A stretch of DNA of 64,000 nt, from NCBI GenBank assembly GCA_018136815.1, contig CM030939.1:2845419-2909418 (forward strand), in the 5' to 3' direction. Made by a program: the position numbers and the translations under genes. Positions 54,900-64,000 of the stretch are shown one piece after another. Below the pieces are notes generated by a model. That model made no database searches, was not told where the DNA came from, and worked only from the letters and a program-made list of their open reading frames with translations. The first letter of the stretch is position 1. Each line of letters begins with the position of its first letter. This stretch comes from Isochrysis galbana. Its lineage: Eukaryota; Haptophyta; Isochrysidales; Isochrysidaceae.

Positions 54900-55510
54900 G
54901 CCAACTAAGTTTATACTTAGTTCGCACATGGGGGGCTACGGCCCCCCCTCTCTCTCCACTCCTCCCCTGCCATGGGGGAGGAACCACCCACTCTCCTGGC
55001 ACGCCTGATGGCTTGCTAGGAGCACACAGCCCTGCTGACCCATTCCTCTCCCCACAGGCCCGCCTGACTCGCCCGCCCTGGCCCGTCGTGGCCTGCCCAT
55101 CCCTCTGACCAGCCCCTCCTCCCCCTTGGGCCCCCCTGATCAGGACCCCCCAGCCAGCTCCAGTCGACTGACAGGGGCTCGAGAGCCAGCGAGGGAGAGG
55201 CAGGAGGGGCCAGGGCCATGCCCCAGCCTCACCTGCCCCCTGAGCTGCGCTCCCAGGCCCCTGCCGGCCTCCTGGGGACCTGAAGAGGGGCCGCAGGCGC
55301 GCGCCATGGGCCCCCGCCGCAGGGAAGAGAGGAGGAAAAGGGAAGAGGGAGGGGAGGGGGGAGCGGCAGCTCTCCCCTCCGGCAGAAACGTGTCTTTTCG
55401 TCCCGTTTGGGTAAGAGAAGACGGGGGCGCCAGAGCCAGGAGGGAAGGGCCGCGGCTCGCCGCGGCCACTCGCTTCGGCGAGGAGAGATTAGCGCTCCTG
55501 GGCCCCTATT
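54900..55510 (+). repeat. Repeat family A copy
   Basis: Starts with the hairpin AACTAAGTTTATACTTAGTT, then ACATGGGGGGCTACGGCCCC and the GAGGAACCACCCA / TGATGGCTTGC block shared with 59778-60250. A module at 55535-55725 follows (TTTTACCCGAAAGGGGTTTT through GGATTCCGGGACGGAAAA) that also occurs at 59450-59690. Confidence 0.65.
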
Positions 55511-55534
55511 CATGAGTGCCCCCCCCCCCCCCCC

Positions 55535-55725
55535 GCGTTGCTTTTACCCGAAAGGGGTTTTCCCCCAACGTGGACTCGAGGAGAGGACGTGCTGGGGTGC
55601 GCGGGGTCGGTGCGTGCACTGGGGGGAGGACAAATATCGAGGGGAGGGGGCAAGGCCCCCTCCCTCCGGTAGCACTCGGACACCTGGCTCGTCAGGCATG
55701 GCGGGATTCCGGGACGGAAAAGTTG
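55535..55725 (+). repeat. Repeat module E, copy 1
   Basis: TTTTACCCGAAAGGGGTTTT, GTGCTGGGGTGCGCGGGGTC, GACACCTGGCTCGTCAGGCA, GGATTCCGGGACGGAAA. Copy 2 at 59450-59690 has two extra short duplications. Confidence 0.7.
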
Positions 55726-55915
55726 TGTCCAAGTAGCTAGTGGGGTTGGCTAGGATATAACATTAATTATTTTATTTATTTAGGTGCGCGGAGCCACTCA
55801 CACGCACGCACACGCGCACATACGCTCAGAGCTAAAGGCGCGCTGCGCGCGCGCAACACCGTGTTCAACACGGCGGAGGCAAAGGGAAAGGGAACTCACA
55901 CACACACACACAGAC
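55726..55915. other. Microsatellite-bearing spacer
   Basis: CACACGCACGCACACGCGCA and a (CA)n run at 55895-55913. A GGTGCGCGGAGCCA word occurs at 55783 and 54888. Confidence 0.5.
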
Positions 55916-56467
55916 TCACTCCGCATTCCTACTAGCTAGAAGGCAGTGCTCTAGTGTGTCATCGGACTGGCCTGCCTTCAAGTCATCGTGCAACCGCCCT
56001 GCATGCGAAAAGGCACGCTCGACACCGCGCGTCGCCAACCATGACATTGCGGCTTTGATGGCCTTGATGGATGGGACTTTACTCTCGATGGTTGGACCAA
56101 ACATAAGCCGAAGGGTGGCCTTGGTGGCGTCCTCGTAATCTTTCTTGTTCAGTGTTACATTATTGGCGTTTTCCAACCTGAACTTCGCCTTTTCACTCGT
56201 CAATTTGACACCGTGTAAATATTCTCGTGAGAGTAACCCCCCTGCGGCGCTGATCACAGGGTCTGCAGCAGCCTTGAACAAGTTATTCTTCAGAGTATCG
56301 ATGCTCTCCAGTACGTCATTCGAGTCCCAAAAAGACATATATTTTACTAGGAATTCGAAATCTTGGTCTTCCTGCAACGCGTTGACGAGGAGAAGTATCA
56401 CGGTGTTTTCGTCAACTTCAGTGATGAACTTTTCCCATTGTTCGTCATTTAGAGTACCAAAGCTCAT
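55916..56467 (-). mobile_element. hAT-type transposase, C-terminal dimerisation-domain fragment
   Basis: A 183-residue open frame. Its end, AMSWLATRGVERAFSHAGRL with a following LEHCLLASRN, matches the hAT dimerisation pattern (small-residue ER-FS-AG, then a Leu-rich helix and RN). The upstream part is helical and polar, as in the catalytic-core flank, but no catalytic residues are present, so this is the C-terminal third only. It could be a remnant or a co-opted gene: the frame is clean and starts with a Met. No terminal inverted repeats or 8-bp duplications found. It may belong to the same family as the BED fragment at 13404-13986. Confidence 0.5.
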
Positions 56468-56594
56468 ATCCTTAAGACTTTGTATGTCCGTGCGCCTTTT
56501 TTCCCATTCCCTATAAGGGCGTCGGTGACCCTTTTATTGTCGGCCATATGCTACTTACGTTCTTTGTGAGAATTTGTTAAAGGGGCGCGGCCAC

Positions 56595-56977
56595 TTGCAC
56601 CCCCCGCTCTCTCAGGGAAGCGGCCTTGCGGTGGCCGCCGCCGGCGTCGCGCTCGCCGTCGCGTGGGTGCCCCGAGGGCGCCACTTCTCGCAGCCCCCAT
56701 CACACGCTCGGGACCGTCGCCTTCGCCCTCGCCTTGCTGCAGCCGCTCAACGCGCTCGTGCGCGGGACGCCCGTCGCCCGCACCACACGCCGCGCCGTGT
56801 GGCGGGTCGCGCACAAGGGACAAGGGGACGGGCTACGCGGTGCTCGGCGTGGGCGTCTACCAGGCCCTCTCGGGGCGCGCCCTCATGCCGAGCCAAGGCG
56901 ACGCTGTTCTCGTCGCGTACGTGGTGCTCCTGGGCCTCTCCTTCGGGGTGCTCGCGGGGGGGCTCATGGTAGGGTGA
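56595..56977 (+). pseudogene. Broken cytochrome b561-type membrane gene
   Basis: Three consecutive pieces in three frames read like one cytochrome b561 core: GLAVAAAGVALAVAWVPRG (about 56608-56675), then HHTLGTVAFALALLQPLN with ALVRG and VWRVAHK (about 56697-56817), then GTGYAVLGVGVYQALSG, with DAVLVAYVVLLGLSFGVLAG (about 56822-56980). His residues before HTLG and in VAHK sit where haem ligands do in the family. The gaps are too small for introns (about 34 nt or less), so at least two frameshifts are present. The end is a TGA at 56975. Upstream DOMON or reductase parts were not seen. The host copy must lie elsewhere. Confidence 0.55.
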
Positions 56978-57497
56978 GAGTGAGGGAAAGGAGACCAAAT
57001 GAAGGCAAGCCGCCTGGGCTACCGTCTACCGTGGGGGATCTAGGGCCCAAAGGGCACCGGATATGTGCTAGTTACACCTATGTGGTCACCATATCCAAAA
57101 ATCTCGTAATGAATCCTCAATCTTGACTTGGTCAATTTTCACTATCAGAAGTTAAAATAGCTGTTTGACCGCCCTACCAGAGGGGCATCGGTCGAAAGTC
57201 GAAAGCAGACAACCGAACGCCTGAGGTCGCGGCCGCTAACCTTGTCTCGTGGTCAAGTTGGAGCTCGCCTTTTGCAAGGGCAAGGAGACTGTTGAGGACT
57301 CTTAAAAAGTCGAGCTTCACGAACAACTCATACGTCATCGGGAAAGGGAAAGCCAACCATGTAGTACAATAGTGGTTGCGGTTGCTTTGCTAGCATGCAG
57401 ATAATACTTGCTTCCCACGCCTGGGCCTAGGCCATTGCCTATGACTAGGCTAGCGCCATATACTTACAAGTCGCCTCAGTGAATGGTCTGTCATGAG
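56978..57497. other. 3' flank of the DUF6816-like gene and spacer
   Basis: A 60-residue minus-strand frame (57356-57174) shows no recognisable family. Nothing else seen. Confidence 0.35.
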
Positions 57498-58337
57498 TCA
57501 AATGCAATTTGCCTTTTGTACATCAGTCCCCCCTATTGCCCGATCTTCTTTCACCCTTTCCAAATACCAGTCATAATCAAAGCAAGCAATTGCTTGTTGT
57601 TGCGCCATTGCAGCATACTTCCCCTCTCCTGTGAAATACTGAGCTAGCCGATTTCGAGCCTTTAATGTGAGCACGCCATTTTTGTCCTGTTTAGGTGGCT
57701 CGAATTTCGTGATAGACTCCACGAGTGTAACCTCGTCAGGTTCTCCGGGCTCTCTTACATTCTGCTGTATGACCTCCGAAGTGATAAATTCTCCTGAGTC
57801 AAGTTTTTGCGAACGCTGCCACTTCACCAAAATTTCGACATCAATGTCGGGTGTATCTGCGGCAGCGCCATAGGGACCATGTATGTCTACCGATGAGAAC
57901 GTGAGCACGAGGTGACCATGAGGTGCCCAAGGTGTGACGTCGTACGTGCACGACACGAGATCGCCCATGGCACCCAGGAAGGCTGCAGCCTCCTGTGCGC
58001 CATTGAACTCGCGGTCTTGAATGCACCAGGGAGGCGAGTCGACGTCTCGACGCCATTTCATCAAGTATCTGAGATCCTGCGCTTGCTGTACGTCCTCCTT
58101 TGCGCTGGCGAGTATGAAAGGGTCTATGAGAGCGGTCCCGAGCGGTGCACTGAACGATCGGATGCTGTTGGTCAGCTCCCATGTCCCTTCGAGCCATGGC
58201 GGGTAGTGCAACTGGCCGGGTGTGCTCTCCCCTAGCGGAAGACTTAATCGCGCCGAGGGAGCGAGGCGTGTCGACAGGGGCTGCAGGGAGAGGACGGATG
58301 TCAAGAGGGCTCGCCGGCTCAGCTCGCCAGACGGCAT
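57498..58337 (-). CDS. DUF6816-like protein, probable thylakoid-lumen protein
   Basis: 279 residues from the ATG at 58337. The leader SRRALLTSVLSLQPLSTRLA has a twin Arg followed by a hydrophobic stretch, typical of Tat-dependent lumen targeting. Upstream in-frame sequence (RARKFGRSGRAEIR) is basic and could be the plastid transit peptide, read from an upstream exon joined at a TTGTAG acceptor near 58402. The mature part begins with PPWLEGTWELTNSIRSFSAP, which fits the YPxWxxGxW start of the DUF6816 family of cyanobacteria and plastids. It continues with DREFNGAQEAAAFLG and a beta-rich middle (HGHLVLTFSSVDIHGPYG), and ends with the helical FDYDWYLERVKED. Function unknown; lipocalin-like small-molecule binding has been suggested for such folds but is only inference here. 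Single exon in the part listed. Confidence 0.6.
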   Translation of the reverse strand: MPSGELSRRALLTSVLSLQPLSTRLAPSARLSLPLGESTPGQLHYPPWLEGTWELTNSIRSFSAPLGTALIDPFILASAKEDVQQAQDLRYLMKWRRDVDSPPWCIQDREFNGAQEAAAFLGAMGDLVSCTYDVTPWAPHGHLVLTFSSVDIHGPYGAAADTPDIDVEILVKWQRSQKLDSGEFITSEVIQQNVREPGEPDEVTLVESITKFEPPKQDKNGVLTLKARNRLAQYFTGEGKYAAMAQQQAIACFDYDWYLERVKEDRAIGGTDVQKANCI

Positions 58338-58760
58338 CCGTATCTCGGCGCGGCCCGACCGACCGAACTTCCTCGCCCGCCAGCAGCTCCCTCCTACAAG
58401 GGGCCCAAACAAAAAATAGTCGCGTTCACTTTTTTAGGGAGGGTCTACAGTGTTTCGGGCTGGTCGCCCGCGTGAGCAGAATGAGTCGGCATGGTGGTCG
58501 CCCACACTGGCCAAGTGCGCGTCCCCTCCCCCCCCCCCCCCCCCCCCCCGCGCGCGCTCTCTTCTCTCTGCTGTTGTACACAGTTGCAGTACAATTGTAC
58601 TGTAAATTATAAAAATGATATTGCAGATATTGTACTGTATAAGTACGAGTACCTAGTGCAGGAGGATGGCGGGAGGCGGGAAGGCGAACAAAGGCGCATC
58701 AGCCAGTGGCGCGAGAATGCCGCCACCCCCGACGCACCGACGCAGGTCACCCTCTTCTCC

Positions 58761-59048
58761 ATGGGGTACGTGAAGAAGAAGAAGCACAAAGAGGCCACCC
58801 CGGAGGAAGTGGCGGAGGCCGCGGCAAGGCGCGAGGAGCAGCTGCGCAAGGACGCGGAGAGCACTCGCCGATTTGATGAAGCAATGGCCGAGGAGAAGGA
58901 AGCCGACGTCTGCAAGAACGTCAAGCCGAAGCGAGGACTCAGTCAACAGTCAAACGGCCAACGCGAGGCGGCTGAGGGAAGGGCGCGAGTGGAAGAAGCG
59001 GCATGGCCATCAATCAAGAAGCAAGAAAGAAGGCGGTTTACGGTTTAG
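58761..59048 (+). CDS. Hypothetical charged coiled-coil open frame
   Basis: Starts MGYVKKKKHKEATPEEVAEA and is Lys/Glu/Arg-rich to the end (about 95 residues). The frame is open upstream to 58491 through a C-run, so the real start is unclear. No domain recognised. It may be a piece of a repeat-borne gene. Low confidence. Confidence 0.25.
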   Translation: MGYVKKKKHKEATPEEVAEAAARREEQLRKDAESTRRFDEAMAEEKEADVCKNVKPKRGLSQQSNGQREAAEGRARVEEAAWPSIKKQERRRFTV

Positions 59049-59449
59049 CAGGCGCAGAGGTCTTTGTTCGGGCGGCACAGGCGGCAACGGCACCGGCGGC
59101 AGCGTACTTTATGAGCAACTTGCTTCAACTTGCTTATTCCACTTGCGACGTTCTTACCCAACTTGCGCATGCCCGGATTTCTTACCTAACTTGCGAATAA
59201 ACTTGCCGGCAAGTCTGGTCAAGCCCAAGTTGGCGACCGCTACCGACTAGCCTGTCTGATGTATCCTCGCTCGCTTGGCCCCTCACAGTCTGGCCACCGC
59301 CACCTCCTCCGTCTTCCGCCTGCGGCTTCGCACCTGCGCTCGCATCTCCGCCTCCGCTTCTTCTTCAGCCAAGGCGGCATGGCTCGACGGCTCGACTCGT
59401 AAGTAACGCGGAGCCGCGCCATCTTGTGCGCTCCTGCGCTCCTGCGTTG
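59049..59449. other. Spacer, no gene seen
   Basis: Contains several ACTTGC words (59110-59215) in loose tandem. Nothing else. Confidence 0.35.
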
Positions 59450-59690
59450 TTTTTACCCGGAAGGGGTTTTCCCCCAGCGTGGCCTCGAGGAGAGGGCCTC
59501 GAGGAGAGGGCGTGCTGGGGTGCGCAGGGTCGGTGCGTGCACTGGGGGAGAACAAATATCGAGAGGAAGGGGTAGTGCGTAGTGCGCAATGCGCAGTGCG
59601 CAGTGCCCCCTCCCCCCGGTATCACTTGGACACCTGGCTCGTCGATCAGGCATGGGCATGGCGGGATTCCGGGACGGAAACAGGGCGTAT
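59450..59690 (+). repeat. Repeat module E, copy 2
   Basis: Matches 55535-55725 with insertions: GGCCTCGAGGAGAG is doubled near 59480 and GTGCG/CGCAGT words are multiplied near 59575-59605. Confidence 0.7.
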
Positions 59691-59777
59691 GGGTTCACGT
59701 TGACACGCCCTCGAGGGCCCATTACAGTAGTTTGGGCAAGGTGTTAACCCATCTGGCCTCTTACAAGTGTTGACGCA

Positions 59778-60290
59778 CAACTAAGTTTATACTTGGTTGA
59801 CCCATGGGGGGGCACGAGCCCCCCCCTCTCTCCACTCCTCCCCTGCCATGGGGGAGGAACCACCCATCCTCCTGGCATGCCTGATGGCTTGCCAGGAGGC
59901 CATTGCCCTACTGACCCACTCCCTTCCCCACAGGCTCGCCCCATTCGCCCATCCTGGCCCCTCGTGGCCAGCCCATTGCTCCAACCCCCCCTCCCCCCCT
60001 GGTCGACAGGCAAACAGGTGCAGACTGGGGGCCCCAGAGGCTCGGGAGCGCCAGCGAGGGAGAGGCAGGGGAGGCCAGGGCCCAGCCCTAGCCTCCTCTG
60101 CCCCCTGAGCTGGCCTCCAGGAGCCTCCAGGGGCCGCCAGAGGGCAGCTGGAGGCCTGCCGCAGGCGCGCCATCGCGCGTGCCGCAGGAGAGGGGAGAGA
60201 GAGCGCGGAAAAGGGGGTGGGCGCGAGCGAGAGCTCCGCCCACCGGAAAATCGGTAAGTCTCGCGCCTGTTTACAGGATAAGACGAGACA
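59778..60290 (+). repeat. Repeat family A copy ending in a hairpin module
   Basis: Starts AACTAAGTTTATACTTGGTT, GACCCATGGGGGGGCACG. Ends with the GCTCCGCCCACCG ... TGTTTACAGGAT hairpin module shared with 14838-14910; stem GTCTCG (60258-60263) with CGAGAC (60284-60289). It abuts the Gypsy fossil. Confidence 0.65.
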
Positions 60291-63200
60291 GAGTGGGCCG
60301 CCCACTCGGAGACACAGGAGGAAGGGCATCGCGAAGGAGGAATCGGGAACTTTTCTTCGACGACGAGCTAGAGTCAATCGAAGAGGAAGCTTTCGGAAGG
60401 ATCGACTCGACTTCAGAAAGGATCGAGCTGGCGAGATCGTCGGTAGAGAGCGCTTGACGTAATTCGTCGGCATGAGGCACGCCCACATCGAGATACGAGG
60501 AGGTAATCGACTCCGAAGATTCCGATGCTTGACGAGCGAGCCTATCGCTTGCTTGTTGGCGGCGAGCGGTGAGGGTGGATGAAGTAACCGCGGCGGCGAC
60601 TATGTCGTGAATTTCAGAAGAATCGAAAGAATGGGCGTCACTCTCCTCGAGATGGAGAGGATCGTGATCAGGCTCGAGAGCAACTAAGCGGGATAAGCCG
60701 TCGGCGTCCCAGTGAGTGACTCCAGGTTTGTGCACGACGTCGAATCTATATTCGGCTAGCTTTAGGACCCATCGCATGAGGCGCGAGGCTGGACCACCGG
60801 TGACTTGATCTTTCATCGTGTGAAGCCAGCGCAAAGCTGAATGGTCTACGACGAGGGTGAAGTGGCGACCCCAAAGATAAGGCCTCCAATTTCGGATCGA
60901 TTCTAGCGCTGCTAGAAGTTCGATTTCAGTGACTGTCCAATGGCGCTCAGCCGGACTCAAGCTACGACCGTAGTATGCAACGACGCGCTCTCTCCCTTCG
61001 TCGTCTTTTTGGGCGAGGACGCCGGCGATGCCGAGCTTGCTAGCACCGTCGGTTTTAACGAGGAAAGGACGGTCGTCTCGAGGAGGTGCAAGTACGGGTT
61101 CTTCACAGATAGCTTGCTTGAGATCTTCGATAGCCTGTCGACAGGCTTCTGTTTGCGACTCGACCGGGACGTCGCACCCTTTCCGCGTGAGAGCGGTTAA
61201 CGGCGCCGCACGGATCGCAAAACGACGGATGAAACGGCGGTAGTAGGAGCACAATCCAAGGAACGAACGGACGGCTTCGATCGAGTTGATTTGGGTTGGG
61301 TCGATTTTCGAGACAGCTTCCACTTTCTTGGGATCCATCCGAAGACCTTCACGCGAAACAACGTGGCCGAGATATTCAGCCGAGGTGGCAAAGAAAACGC
61401 ATTTCGACATCTTGCAAGTGAGGCCCGCCCAGATGAGACGTTCCAAGACAAGATCAAGACGGTGTAACATTTGTTGGAATGACGACTCTTCCCTGGCCTG
61501 CAGCGAGTCACCTACACCTGTCGACCAGGCGCCGACATCATCCAAGTATGGCATACAAATCTCCCATGCCAGCCCACCGAGAACGGCGTCCATGAGGCGG
61601 CACATATACGAGGGACCGGATTGAACACCGAAAGGCAAGTAATTGAACTCGTACTTGCCGCGATGAGTAGTGAACGCGGTGATATGTTTATCGGATTCTT
61701 TGATCGGTATACCCCAGAAACCAGATGCCAGGTCCAGGGTGCAAAGGAATAGAGAATCGAGGTTGCCTTGACCGGACGACAATCGGTCGATGGCTTCTAC
61801 CGTGAGGGGAAGAGGGCTGTCCTCTAGACGAAGCTTGGAGTTGACGTCGCGATAATCTACGCAGAAACGTACGGAGCCATCCTTCTTAGTGACTAACACG
61901 ACTCGAGAGGCCCACGACGAATTTGATTTCCTAATGATGCCCGCGGACTCCATCTTGCAAACTTCGTCCTCTATGATCTTCTCACCCTCTCGTCCAACTC
62001 TAGACGGTGCGTGACGGTGAGCTTCGGCTCCGGGGTTGAGCGGTAGCTCTACCTCCATCACGTGAGTGTGATTCGGGTTAGTCGGGTCAATTGCGAAAGC
62101 AGCGATACGTCGGGCCAGTAGACGACGAACTTGTTCACGTTGGGGCATCGAGAGACGGCCCTCGGGGTCGATCTTGGCTGCCTCGAGGAGCTTGCGTTGG
62201 TCCTCGTTGAGCGACTCAATCACATCCGGCGAGTTATTGTCACCGACGCGGTGATAAGTTCCAGCGTGAATCTTGAATCGAACCTGTAGCGAAGCTACAG
62301 GATGGAACGACGGAAGGTGTAGTGGTTTGGGGTCAGTATTGGCCACCGTAACCGCGATGGTGTGGTCGGATTTCGGCCTCTCTTCTTGAGGGATGACGAG
62401 CGGAGAGCTGTCAATAGTCTCGCGTGTAGGGAGTCGGTCCACGAGCATGGCGCAGTCTTCGTGTTCTCGAAGAGCTAGCGGAATTCGGACGTGAAACGTC
62501 GCCCGATGATAGGCCGGGATCGTGATAGGTTCATGGGTATATAGGAGGTACTCGGAGCCACAAGACGCCGGCGCTTTGGCGGCAAACTCATCGGCCGTGT
62601 TGAAGAGCGGCTCGGAGACTAGCTGGTTGTCGTTTTCGGCGGCTTGCGGCCCTCGGAAGAAGTCAGTCGTGATTGGGTTCGCGGAGGTCGGACAGACCTG
62701 TGCACAAGTCATGCTGACAGGGACCACCGCTATCGGTGACGTCGAGACGCGAAAGATCGGCGGAGCGTCGGGGCTTGGACTGCCATTAACCTCAAGAGGA
62801 GCCACCGTGGATGGGGCACCGAGGGTGATAGAGCCGTCCGCGCTGTCGGAGGCGAGCTGAATCGAAGCGGCGTGCGTAGCTAAGAAGTCGTTCCCGAGCA
62901 GTAGCATCGGGTTGCCTTCAATCACCATGAACGTATGACGAAAGAGAAATCCACCGACGGAGAAAACGATTCGAGCCTTGCCTCGCGTGATAAGAGGTAG
63001 GCCGTCTGGGCCATGGAGCGGTGTCACTACGGCTTGCGGCAGCCGCTCGACGCATGCGTCGTTGGGTAGGCTGGACAAGAGGGAAGTGGTCACGACCGAC
63101 GGGCCAGCTCCGGTGTCAGCGAGTGTGCTGTTGACCGTGAGGGCGGAGTCGGCTAAGATTACTCCTTCTTTGCCGGCAGCCTCGCCGGAGCGGCAGACCA

Positions 63201-64000
63201 TTAGATCTCGAACATATAGACAATGCCTTGGGTAGGCAGATGGTAGGGTATCCACGACGCTCTCCGGCCGGTGCGCGGTCACGTGTGCAATGGTGTCGGA
63301 CAGGGACGGGGTTGGTCGCCAGCGTCGTTGCTCGGGTGAATTCGTCGTCAAACTGGTCGTCGTCTCTTCGGGTACTCCGACTGCCGCTATCGTGGCAGAG
63401 GGCCTAGAGGGGTCGTCCTCGTTGGTAGCGGTACAGGGTGATAGCTTGGGACTAGTGTAGCCCAGGCCTCTCTTGTCGGTGGGGTGCCTCGGGTGGTCGG
63501 ACATCTTTTCCCAATCTTTCTCGAGACGGGCTTGGGCTTCTGTCTTGGGTCTTCGAACTAATGAGGCTAGCTCTTCGGCGCGGATGCCTTTGGCTTCCAC
63601 GAACTCGATCGGCGCTCGGACGGCAGCGGCGAGGTCGGATTCCTCGTCGGCGTTTCGTCCGGCTAGAGCTTGCGCTCTTATTTCGTCAGCGGTTTCGAGC
63701 GTGACGTTGGACCATTTCTGGTCCCCGTTCACTCCGAATGATTGCCATTGTTGGCGCCGCTTCCGGAGAGTCGTCGGCGTCGTCGGACGCGGCGAGCTCG
63801 CGCGTGCCGGAGGCGGGGCGGTCCATGGAGAGAATGGGTCGTGGAGTGTAGACTCGGAGGCGTGGAGTGGCGTGTCGTTGTCGTGGTTATCGTGGGTTTC
63901 TTTTTGGTCTTCGTGGTTGTCTGACTCGGGAGTAGCTGGACGGGAAACAACGGGGTCGGAAGAAACTTCACTCGTTTCCCTCCCCCTCTCATAACGATGA
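60271..64000 (-). mobile_element. Ty3/Gypsy LTR-retrotransposon fossil
   Basis: Minus-strand element that continues past the right edge. Parts recognised in order: an Asp/Glu-rich leader, an aspartic-protease part (DTGAGPSVV), a linker shared with the 31429-31920 fragment, reverse transcriptase (FCVDYRDVNSKL, LPFGVQSGPSYMCRLM, YLDD), and RNase H (DGASKLGIAGVLAQ, VVDHSALRWL). An integrase part was not recognised in the window, and neither LTR is identified with certainty. The long pol frame suggests a fairly young copy. It looks incomplete, with about one large break on the left side. Confidence 0.9.

Noticed and set aside
1-64000. CRISPR arrays, bacterial operons or prophage-type genes
   Set aside because: No regularly spaced identical repeats with unique spacers, no Shine-Dalgarno-led gene runs; spliced genes show the DNA is eukaryotic.

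Overview
The window is nuclear DNA of a GC-rich photosynthetic eukaryote. Protein-coding genes have short GT-AG introns (about 80-245 nt) that can be placed by exact phase matching. Two genes point to a plastid: a plastid terminal oxidase, and a DUF6816-like protein with a twin-arginine lumen-type leader. The hybrid histidine kinase has the LDQN receiver style that I associate with haptophyte and stramenopile algae. I lean to a haptophyte or pelagophyte-like microalga but cannot fix the species.

Layout. 1-5343: a lipase maturation factor gene (minus, running off the left edge) and an unassigned multi-membrane protein (minus, 3 exons). 5666-7564: a 5'-truncated LINE with a perfect 16-bp target-site duplication. 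7565-9402: repeats. 9403-10527: plastid terminal oxidase (minus). 10528-16750: repeats, a hAT-like BED-finger fragment and GC-rich sequence. 16751-19399: a six-exon membrane hybrid histidine kinase (plus). 19662-21438: a second LINE of the same family, again with a 16-bp duplication. 22255-22900: an LTR-like repeat, inverted relative to a copy at 12700-13345. 23606-24812: PDCD2 homologue (plus). 25000-28000: repeats and a long pyrimidine tract. 28074-29627: six-exon TPT/DMT sugar-phosphate transporter (plus). 30300-35900: repeats and retroelement fossils. 35962-39759: a gene for a predicted myristoylated protein carrying ten nearly identical copies of a 26-residue core (plus). 42000-42992: TPR-type exons. 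44887-46939: serine-rich protein (minus). 50226-52305: splicing factor CWC25 (plus). 52700-60300: several copies of a GC-rich repeat family, a hAT C-terminal fragment, a broken cytochrome b561 gene and the DUF6816-like gene. 60271-64000: a Ty3/Gypsy fossil (minus).

The host genes do not form a pathway; they are independent housekeeping, plastid and signalling genes set in dense repeats. The most unusual items are: (1) the tandem-repeat MGC protein, with a pair of covarying 14-bp palindromes about 240-280 bp upstream; (2) a LINE family whose sense-strand 3' end is a short hairpin followed by a T-run, an end architecture also seen, with different stem sequences, in several non-coding repeat families here; and (3) many short perfect palindromes between genes.

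Limits: all exon models come from reading splice signals and frame phase by eye. Families were recognised by remembered motifs, not by searches. Repeat boundaries are approximate unless a target-site duplication is quoted.
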